Source of the DNA: Candidatus Hermodarchaeota archaeon
GTDB lineage: Archaea > Asgardarchaeota > Hermodarchaeia > Hermodarchaeales > Hermodarchaeaceae
Assembly (NCBI GenBank): GCA_016840595.1
Contig: JAEOSA010000155.1
Coordinates: 1-5,139, forward strand
DNA length: 5,139 nucleotides
Reading direction: 5' to 3'
Shown: in pieces, positions 1 to 5,139 of the stretch
Layout: the number at the start of each line of letters is the position of its first letter
Position numbering within the stretch: position 1 is the first letter of the stretch
The notes under the pieces: model-generated
What the model was told of the DNA's origin: nothing
The model's input: the letters and a program-made list of their open reading frames with translations, nothing else
Databases searched by the model: none
Position numbers and translations under genes: made by a program

Positions 1-1551
1 GCAAATTCACTTGATCCTGAGGCGAAGAAAGTAGCCGATATCGCACGTCGAATGAATATGAAAATCCGACAAGCTCAAGCCTTTATCGTAATTGAACTTA
101 CTCAACTGGTTGCATCGAAACCTGAACTCATTGAAGATCCAATCTTAGCAGAGTACAAACATGCCTTAGAAATTACGAAGCGTAAAGCTCCCTTTGTGCT
201 AAGTGATCTAGAAGAACGCCTCTTCATCCAAAAAGACCGATATGGAATTGACTCATGGGCACAGCTCCAAAATGACTGGCTAGCCACGAGGACTTACGAA
301 ATTGAAGTTGATGGCGAAAAGAAAATTATGCCCTTCGGGGAAATTATCGGACTATACGAGCATCCCAATCGTAACGTTCGCAAAGCCGCAAAAGACATCG
401 TGTGGACTGGATTGAGTCAAGATGAGATCTTGTGGGCGAGTGCCCTTCGGGCGATTGCTGGCGACCACCTCGAGACCACTAAGCAGCGAAAATGGCCTTC
501 TCCCCGAACTCAAAGTCTCATCGACAATGATGTTGATCCGGAAACCATTGATGCTCTCATGATGTCAGTGCAAGATCATGTGGCACTTTACCAGCGGTAT
601 TTAGGAATCAAAGCGAAAATCATGGGCTTACCCAAACTCGGAGAATGGGATGTTGTGGCTCCATTGCCAAATATGCCTGAACGAAAATTCTCATGGAAAG
701 AGGCCCGACAAATCTCAATTGATACATACAACGGATTTGATCCAGAACTCGCTCAAATCGTGGCAAACATGTTTGATAAGAAACGGATTGATGGTGTAGT
801 TCGGAAAGGAAAGGGGTCTGGTGCGTGGTTCTCCGATTGGCTCAGCGAAAAATCTGGGTTTATTTTCTTGAGTTACAATGGACGATTAGGCGAAGTGTTC
901 ACACTGGTTCATGAAAATGGTCATGCGGTCCACAGTGTCCTCATGTCCACAGCTCAACAACCCCTCAATACAGAAATCGGAATGTGCATTGCAGAGATTG
1001 GAAGTATCTTCGGGGAACTCCTTCTTGCTGACAAATTAATCGCTGAAGCTAAAACCAAAGAGGAGAAACTTGAAGTCCTAACAAAGGTCCTCGACGAGTT
1101 TGGCATGTCCGTTTTCCAAGTTTCTGCCCGGTACTTCTTCGAAATGGATTTGTATGACGCCATTGAACGTGGGGAATATTTGGATGGTGAGACCATTTCC
1201 AAATACTGGGTGAAAGGTCGTGACATGATGTATAGAGATGTCGTTGAGTGGCTACCGAATAGCAAATGGGAGTGGACATTCAAAGTTCATTACTATCTAC
1301 CACGATTTCGATTCTATAACTACCCCTATGTCTTCGCAAACCTCTTCGTCTTTGCTTTATATCGGCTCTATAAGGAGCAAGGAAAAGATTTCGTTCCAAA
1401 GCTGAAACGCATACTCGCAGCTGGTTCTACCCACTCACCACGGGAACTTGCCGCCGAACTCGGCTTCGATATCGCCACGACTGAATTCTGGGCTTTAGGA
1501 ATGAAACAAGCCGAAGAGTTCATCAACGAACTCGAATCACTAACTAAATAA
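1..1551 (+). CDS. M3-family oligoendopeptidase (PepF-like zinc metallopeptidase), 5' end missing
   Basis: Zinc-dependent peptidase of the M3 (thimet/oligoendopeptidase F) family, which cleaves short peptides, usually in the cytosol. Numbering is from the first codon of the window (516 residues visible). The zinc site is H304-E-N-G-H308, with the third ligand very likely E332 in the segment AEIGSIFGE. The stretch just before it (GSGAWFSDW, then FLSYNG and VFTLVHENGH) is family-typical. Near the C-terminus H430 and FYNYPY (438-443) match the substrate-binding His/Tyr segment. Residues 1-140 resemble the helical M3 N-terminal domain. The frame is open to base 1, and the residues before the in-frame ATGs at 52 and 58 (SLDPEAKKVADIARR) still look like the family. 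Neither ATG has a ribosome binding site, so the true start lies upstream. Relatives are about 560-600 residues, so perhaps 50-100 are missing. No signal peptide can be judged. It converges on the C11-like gene with 6 bp between stops. Family assignment is secure; the peptide substrates are unknown. Confidence 0.93.
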   Translation, partial: ANSLDPEAKKVADIARRMNMKIRQAQAFIVIELTQLVASKPELIEDPILAEYKHALEITKRKAPFVLSDLEERLFIQKDRYGIDSWAQLQNDWLATRTYEIEVDGEKKIMPFGEIIGLYEHPNRNVRKAAKDIVWTGLSQDEILWASALRAIAGDHLETTKQRKWPSPRTQSLIDNDVDPETIDALMMSVQDHVALYQRYLGIKAKIMGLPKLGEWDVVAPLPNMPERKFSWKEARQISIDTYNGFDPELAQIVANMFDKKRIDGVVRKGKGSGAWFSDWLSEKSGFIFLSYNGRLGEVFTLVHENGHAVHSVLMSTAQQPLNTEIGMCIAEIGSIFGELLLADKLIAEAKTKEEKLEVLTKVLDEFGMSVFQVSARYFFEMDLYDAIERGEYLDGETISKYWVKGRDMMYRDVVEWLPNSKWEWTFKVHYYLPRFRFYNYPYVFANLFVFALYRLYKEQGKDFVPKLKRILAAGSTHSPRELAAELGFDIATTEFWALGMKQAEEFINELESLTK

Positions 1552-1557
1552 GAAATC

Positions 1558-3522
1558 CTAGCCTTCTTTCGATTCACTGGTTTCAGGGCCTTCAAAGGTT
1601 TTCCCGCATCTTGGACAGTATTTCGCCTTATCAGGAAATATTTCACCACATTCTGTACAAAATGCGGTTTGAGTAGCTGCAACAACTAAATCGTCACTAT
1701 CTGACTCTGTAGGCTCCTGAGTTCGTTCGATTTGCCGTTGCAGAACCCGTCGTTTCCAGTAACGGTACAGGAAAAAGGAACAGAGAATAATGAGACAGAG
1801 GGCAACGACAATGAGACACCCCATTATGATGAAGATAATGGGATTTATCGGTGAACCTGGGACAATGTCGATGTTCACTGAACCTAGTCCATAGGTAATG
1901 TCGCTCCGGGGATAGGATATGACCCTGATATAATAGATTTGATCAGGAAGCAAGGAATATTGAATCGCTTCCGTAGAGTTCAGTGATATTGATTGGGCTA
2001 AGAGGTTTTGATTGCTGTCATAGAGGTAGAGATCAAAATCTGCATCATAATTTTCAAACGGTCTAAGAATTATGGTGTATTCAGTAGGAATCGGTACGGT
2101 GATTCGGAAATACACCGAATCATTCTTTCCATCAAGATACCCGTTCAGGGGAACAAACTCAAACTGCATAACGGAATTAATAGAGGTTTCTCCGATTCCA
2201 TGAAATTCATTAATGAATTCAGAATAGCGGGTAACATTAAGTAACGACAATGGAACAGCTTCGTAGTCTGCGAAATTCAATGCTATACCAACTGCGCCAG
2301 GAACGCCTAGCATACTTTGTTCATGAGCAATTGCTGCACGAACTGCCTGCGACATATTGGTTGCAAGACTATGGACCACGGGATTTATTGATTGGACAGC
2401 AAGTTGGTTTGAAAAGTCCCATAAGTCAATGAAGTAAGGGATGGCAAAATGCTGGGTGGAACCTCTTGCTCCACTTATGATTGAGTAATTCGTCGTAAGC
2501 GCACCAGGGTTGAGTAGCCATTCGACAGTTTCGTTGAACCAGTAGACAAGGTTTTTGATGTTGGTCGTGTTGATAACAGAAAGACAGAGATCAGAAATTC
2601 CACTTGGATAGTATGTCGAATATTCTCCTCCCTGTGAGTAAGCTAGGATGTATCGGTCAACGATTTCTTTGCATACTGCTAGGGGGCTACTATTGGGGAT
2701 GAGATTGAGGCTATGAAGAATTGTGCTGTACGGAAAACCTCGTCGGGGAATGTAGTTTTCCGAGAAGACAATCAAATCTGTTCCATTTTGAATTTCATAG
2801 GCTAGTTCCAGCTGTCCCATAAAACTTGCATCAAAGGCTACAATATCAATCGGATCAATGGTCTCATTTTCCAGTGCAATAGCAATTTCATGTGGAAGAA
2901 GTCGATCGTTTCCACTGGTTTCATCATTACAGACGCCTAAGTAACCTGTACCATGATCCCAAAGGACAAGGAGATAATTTTCTGCTTCCGAGTAGTTTTG
3001 ACCAAACCTGATAAAGTCTACAAGAGTGGAGGGGTCACCCATGTTCGGCTCTGCTGGCAGGGTAGTGTTCAGGGGTTCAGACCGAATTGAAGTTCCCAAG
3101 GGCGCCTGTGTGATGTTATATGTAAAAGCTCCTGAACCCGGGGTTGCAGTTGTTGAGGTAAAATCGACGTAAACAAGAACATTGACCTGTTGGGTGGATC
3201 CTTCTGTTTCTAATTCGATTATCTGATTTATTGCCGTTAAATCTAAGTCGTTGTCAGCGCACATATACATCAAGATGGTCCAGTTTCTCGGAGAATTCCC
3301 ATTAGTCGCTAGAATTTTGGAGTCAATATTTTGGGTTGTGTCTTCTGGACTTGAGGCAACGACCGATGAAATTCCGCCAATTCTTGATAATCCGGGAGGT
3401 TTGGAACTAAGGAGGGGTTCCTGAGTATGAAGAGCACTAAAACGGGTCCCAAGTAGTGAGATTGGTGAAACTATGGGCATCAGGATAAGCAATGCCAGGA
3501 GAATTAGTCGTGCCCCTTTCAT
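1558..3522 (-). CDS. Clostripain-family (C11, clan CD) membrane-anchored protein with Cys-to-Ser active site and zinc-ribbon tail
   Basis: 654 residues, apparently complete. Order: signal peptide (about 1-26, hydrophobic LILLALLILMPIV after MKGAR); variable linker (30-78); C11 peptidase-like domain (about 79-440) opening with NWTILMYMCADNDLD; PPC-like beta domain (about 455-552, with DADFDLYLYD and YYIRVISY); membrane helix (about 561-586); basic stop-transfer YWKRR; acidic linker; zinc ribbon C622-x2-C625 and C636-x2-C639. The positive-inside rule puts the peptidase domain outside and the ribbon in the cytosol. The catalytic His motif is intact (LWDHGTG, H190). The second motif reads FDASFMGQLELAYE, with S233 where C11 enzymes have Cys, 43 residues after the His, the usual kind of spacing. 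SEN and RRGFPY follow as in the family. Active clostripains cut after Arg or Lys; this one may be inactive, a binding protein, or a Ser variant. There are 14 N-x-S/T sequons, all extracellular. The ATG start is supported by the signal peptide and by a GAGGGT 6 nt upstream. Membership is firm, activity unknown. Confidence 0.9.
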   Translation of the reverse strand: MKGARLILLALLILMPIVSPISLLGTRFSALHTQEPLLSSKPPGLSRIGGISSVVASSPEDTTQNIDSKILATNGNSPRNWTILMYMCADNDLDLTAINQIIELETEGSTQQVNVLVYVDFTSTTATPGSGAFTYNITQAPLGTSIRSEPLNTTLPAEPNMGDPSTLVDFIRFGQNYSEAENYLLVLWDHGTGYLGVCNDETSGNDRLLPHEIAIALENETIDPIDIVAFDASFMGQLELAYEIQNGTDLIVFSENYIPRRGFPYSTILHSLNLIPNSSPLAVCKEIVDRYILAYSQGGEYSTYYPSGISDLCLSVINTTNIKNLVYWFNETVEWLLNPGALTTNYSIISGARGSTQHFAIPYFIDLWDFSNQLAVQSINPVVHSLATNMSQAVRAAIAHEQSMLGVPGAVGIALNFADYEAVPLSLLNVTRYSEFINEFHGIGETSINSVMQFEFVPLNGYLDGKNDSVYFRITVPIPTEYTIILRPFENYDADFDLYLYDSNQNLLAQSISLNSTEAIQYSLLPDQIYYIRVISYPRSDITYGLGSVNIDIVPGSPINPIIFIIMGCLIVVALCLIILCSFFLYRYWKRRVLQRQIERTQEPTESDSDDLVVAATQTAFCTECGEIFPDKAKYCPRCGKTFEGPETSESKEG

Positions 3523-3528
3523 GTAATT

Positions 3529-3534
3529 ACCCTC
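3529..3534 (-). promoter_or_regulatory. Ribosome binding site of the C11-like gene
   Basis: Read on the minus strand this is GAGGGT, 6 nt before the ATG at 3522-3520. It is a partial match to the archaeal/bacterial Shine-Dalgarno consensus at good spacing, and it supports the chosen start together with the signal peptide that follows. Confidence 0.5.
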
Positions 3535-3561
3535 TTATGCCCTCAAGAGCGGTTTCCCCCA

Positions 3562-3571
3562 ATAAATTTAT
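3562..3571 (-). promoter_or_regulatory. Candidate archaeal TATA box for the C11-like gene
   Basis: The 10-bp perfect palindrome ATAAATTTAT is the most AT-rich element upstream of the C11-like gene, about 40-50 bp before its ATG. With the usual archaeal spacing of about 25 bp from box to transcription start, initiation would fall near 3540, giving a leader of about 20 nt that includes the GAGGGT ribosome site. Because it is palindromic it could in principle also recruit TBP toward the glutamine synthetase side. This rests on position and composition only; no transcript evidence is available. Confidence 0.4.
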
Positions 3572-3614
3572 CCAAATCCACCCTTCTCACGCTTCTAAAA
3601 TTGGCTTTGTTAAT

Positions 3615-3623
3615 CTTTAAAAG
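3615..3623 (+). promoter_or_regulatory. Candidate archaeal TATA box for the glutamine synthetase gene
   Basis: CTTTAAAAG resembles the archaeal TATA consensus and lies about 50 bp before the ATG at 3673. Initiation about 25 bp downstream would fall near 3645, giving a short leader of about 28 nt. The rest of the 150-bp divergent spacer shows no riboswitch-like or long inverted-repeat structure that I can recognise, and I could not identify a nitrogen-regulator operator in it. Confidence 0.4.
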
Positions 3624-3672
3624 CTCTTATCCCTGTTGGTTTCTTTCCTAGGTTCTATTGGGATTGATTCCA

Positions 3673-5001
3673 ATGCCTGCTAAACAAACTTCGAGCGAAG
3701 GTCGCGGGAAACTGCATTTTGTAGAATTATTAACCGTGGATATTGACGGTGTTCCCAAGGGTATGACTGTGCCCATTAGCCCTGTCGATTCTATCACACC
3801 TCTGCAAAAGGGAACATCACCGATTCCACAATGCGGTATCGATGGCTCATCAGTTAAGGGTCTCGCGACAATCACTACCTCCGATCTTCGGCTAGTTCCT
3901 GATTCAACAACAATTCAAGAGTTACCAAATAGTGTACCTCGCCGGGCGGTAGTGATATCTGATGTACTCAAACGAGCCGTCGATGGAAGCCTGAGTCCTC
4001 ATCCCTTAGCACCACGAACAATTCTAAAACGTAATGTTGAACGACTTGCCGCCAAAGGCATGGAAATGCGTGTGAAACTAGAACCTGAATTTTATTTCCT
4101 GACAGAAGATGGTGTCCCATTAGATGCAGCGGGCTATGCTGATATTTTTCCTGAAAACAAGGGTATGGATTTACTACTGGAAACCGCTTTAGATTTACGT
4201 GCGGCAGGAATTGAAACAGCTTGGCTTCATTCGGAACACGGGCAAAGTCAACAAGAACTTGAACTGAATTTCACAGAACTCAGTCGGGCGGCAGACAACT
4301 TTTTGCTTTTCAAACTACTAGTTCGCCGACGAGCCGCGTTGTATGATGTGGAAGTCAGCTTCATGCCTAAACCGTTTCCCAGTCAGGCGGGGAGTGGATT
4401 ACATTGCCACCTCCAACTTTGGCAAGGCAATCAGAATCTATTTGGGAATCCCGATGGAACCCTCACCGACACGGGCCTTCACTTCGTAGCAGGATTAATG
4501 CATCACGCTCCAGCAATCACAGCGATAGCGAATCCCACGGTGAATTCCTTCAAACGGTTGGTTCCTGGATTTGAAGCCCCCGTTTACAATGCCTGGGGGT
4601 ATCTCAACCGTTCAGCCCTCATCCGCATCCCACTTTTCACCTCAGCTGAAAAAGCCGCTATCGAATTTCGATCTCCTGATCCCTTAACAAACCCCTATTT
4701 GCTCTTTGCTGTGCTCTTGGGTGCAGGAATGGATGGTGTGGAAAGGCAGCTTAAGGCTCCAGAACCGGTGACTGAAGACCTATATCATATGCCACCCAAA
4801 CAACTTGCACAACGCAAGATTGAGCAATTACCCGACACTCTGCAAGGTGCACTTCAGGCACTCCAAAAAGATAAGCTTCTCACCGATGTACTCGGTCAGG
4901 AATTCAGCAACCTCTACAAGGAAATTCGTGAAGCCGAATGGTATCAATACACCCACGCAGCGGTAACCGACCAAGAATGGGAATGGTATCTGCATCGCTA
5001 A
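3673..5001 (+). CDS. glnA: Glutamine synthetase, type I
   Basis: ATP-dependent ligation of ammonia to glutamate to give glutamine; cytosolic, and a homododecamer in type I enzymes. 442 residues from the ATG, normal for the short type I form. Order: N-terminal beta-grasp domain (about 13-100; FVELLTVDIDGVPKG, then the D57-G-S-S ammonium-site loop) and catalytic domain (about 105-442). Residues matching known ligands: E137/E139 (EPEF), E188 and E195 (HSEHGQSQQE), H244-C-H246 in GSGLHCHLQLW, R295 (KRLVPG), E301 (FEAP flap), R313 (NRSALIRIP), E331/R333 (EFRSPDP). Y371 (DLYHMPP) sits where bacterial enzymes carry the adenylylated Tyr, but no adenylyltransferase is visible here. Two departures: HHE reads HSE, and the Arg two before NRS is Leu (YLNRS). 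Having both D57 and E301 favours true glutamine synthetase over a gamma-glutamyl-amine ligase, which cannot be excluded. A TTG at 3658 would add 5 residues; ATG is preferred, though its ribosome site (GGGAT at 3660-3664) is weak. Confidence 0.9.
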   Translation: MPAKQTSSEGRGKLHFVELLTVDIDGVPKGMTVPISPVDSITPLQKGTSPIPQCGIDGSSVKGLATITTSDLRLVPDSTTIQELPNSVPRRAVVISDVLKRAVDGSLSPHPLAPRTILKRNVERLAAKGMEMRVKLEPEFYFLTEDGVPLDAAGYADIFPENKGMDLLLETALDLRAAGIETAWLHSEHGQSQQELELNFTELSRAADNFLLFKLLVRRRAALYDVEVSFMPKPFPSQAGSGLHCHLQLWQGNQNLFGNPDGTLTDTGLHFVAGLMHHAPAITAIANPTVNSFKRLVPGFEAPVYNAWGYLNRSALIRIPLFTSAEKAAIEFRSPDPLTNPYLLFAVLLGAGMDGVERQLKAPEPVTEDLYHMPPKQLAQRKIEQLPDTLQGALQALQKDKLLTDVLGQEFSNLYKEIREAEWYQYTHAAVTDQEWEWYLHR

Positions 5002-5034
5002 ATTTTAAGAATACAAAGATAACCTACACTAACT

Positions 5035-5038
5035 AGGG
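5035..5038 (+). promoter_or_regulatory. Ribosome binding site of the downstream partial gene
   Basis: AGGG lies 8 nt before the ATG at 5047, in an otherwise A-rich 45-bp spacer after the glutamine synthetase stop. An ATTTTAAGA at 5002-5010 could be a weak TATA box placed about 40 bp before the start, so this gene may have its own promoter or may be read through from the glutamine synthetase gene. Confidence 0.4.
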
Positions 5039-5046
5039 AAACGAAA

Positions 5047-5139
5047 ATGACCGATATCAGTGAAAGCATAGAAATCAAAGCACCCCTTGAAAAAGTCTTC
5101 AAGTACACTGTGAATTATCGCAATGTCCCGAAATTCATT
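5047..5139 (+). CDS. Probable SRPBCC/START-like family protein, 3' end missing
   Basis: Only the first 31 codons are present; the frame is open to the right edge. The visible sequence starts MTDISESIEIKAPLEKVF and continues KYTVNYRNVPKFI. This is the usual opening of SRPBCC (polyketide cyclase / START-like) proteins: a first beta strand, then an 'I-x-A-P-x-E-x-V-F' turn into the first helix, then an 'N-x-P-x-F' segment. Such proteins form a helix-grip fold that binds hydrophobic ligands or lipids; the specific ligand cannot be told from this fragment. It lies 45 bp downstream of the glutamine synthetase gene on the same strand, with an AGGG ribosome site 8 nt before the ATG. Co-transcription is possible, but no functional link is evident. 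The family call rests on a short motif only. Confidence 0.6.
   Translation, partial: MTDISESIEIKAPLEKVFKYTVNYRNVPKFI

Noticed and set aside
52..54. ATG at 52 as the start of the M3 peptidase
   Set aside because: The frame is open to base 1 with family-like residues, no ribosome site precedes this ATG, and the product would be shorter than usual for the family; the gene is cut by the window edge instead.
102..1283. Minus-strand open frames opposite the M3 peptidase (102-287, 954-1283, 1049-1279)
   Set aside because: They are antisense to the conserved peptidase, including close to its zinc-ligand region, and their low-complexity Ser/Arg-rich translations are typical of antisense frames.
1368..1685. 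Minus-strand open frame spanning the junction of the two convergent genes
   Set aside because: It overlaps the 3' end of the M3 gene in antisense and the C11-like zinc-ribbon codons in another frame; its sequence resembles no known protein.
2008..2432. Plus-strand open frames at 2008-2244 and 2250-2432
   Set aside because: Both lie fully antisense to the well-supported C11-like gene, have no recognisable protein family features and no ribosome binding site; they are shadows of the real frame.
3658..3660. TTG at 3658 as the glutamine synthetase start
   Set aside because: It would add five residues not expected in the family, with no better ribosome site; the in-frame ATG at 3673 is the simpler choice, though TTG cannot be excluded.
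3648..3875. Minus-strand open frame opposite the start of glutamine synthetase
   Set aside because: It is antisense to the conserved beta-grasp domain and ribosome-site free; judged a shadow.
1..5139. A defence island, biosynthetic cluster, CRISPR array or mobile element
   Set aside because: No direct-repeat array, transposase, integrase, nuclease or toxin-antitoxin signature is visible; the genes are peptidase-family, nitrogen assimilation and SRPBCC types with no evident system linking them.

Overview
The window (5139 bp, GC roughly mid-40s by eye) looks archaeal and chromosomal. The upstream regions carry AT-rich TATA-like boxes about 50 bp before start codons and no convincing bacterial -35/-10 pairs. 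The central gene is a secreted, membrane-anchored clan CD (clostripain-like) protein whose cytosolic tail ends in a CxxC...CxxC zinc ribbon, a tail style common in archaea, including Asgard and related lineages. Assignment below 'archaeon' is a guess. I see no mobile element, CRISPR array, rRNA or tRNA.

Layout: (1) bases 1-1551, plus strand, the C-terminal 516 residues of an M3-family oligoendopeptidase (PepF-like zinc peptidase), cut by the left edge. (2) Bases 1558-3522, minus strand, a 654-residue clostripain-family (C11) protein with signal peptide, peptidase-like domain, PPC-like beta domain, one membrane helix and a zinc-ribbon tail. It converges on gene 1 with only 6 bp between the two stop codons. 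(3) Bases 3523-3672, a 150-bp divergent intergenic region with candidate TATA boxes for both directions. (4) Bases 3673-5001, plus strand, a complete type I glutamine synthetase. (5) Bases 5047-5139, plus strand, the first 31 codons of a probable SRPBCC/START-like protein, cut by the right edge.

The genes do not form an obvious pathway. Two are peptidase-family proteins in opposite orientation, one cytosolic and one predicted to face outward. The glutamine synthetase is a nitrogen-assimilation housekeeping gene, and the last gene belongs to a hydrophobic-ligand-binding fold.

The most notable observation is that the clostripain-like protein has serine where the family has its catalytic cysteine (FDAS instead of FDAC), while the catalytic histidine motif (WDHG) and the surrounding fold signatures are intact. 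Together with the transmembrane/zinc-ribbon architecture and many N-glycosylation sequons, this suggests a surface pseudo-protease, receptor-like or binding protein, or possibly a serine-nucleophile variant, rather than an ordinary secreted clostripain.
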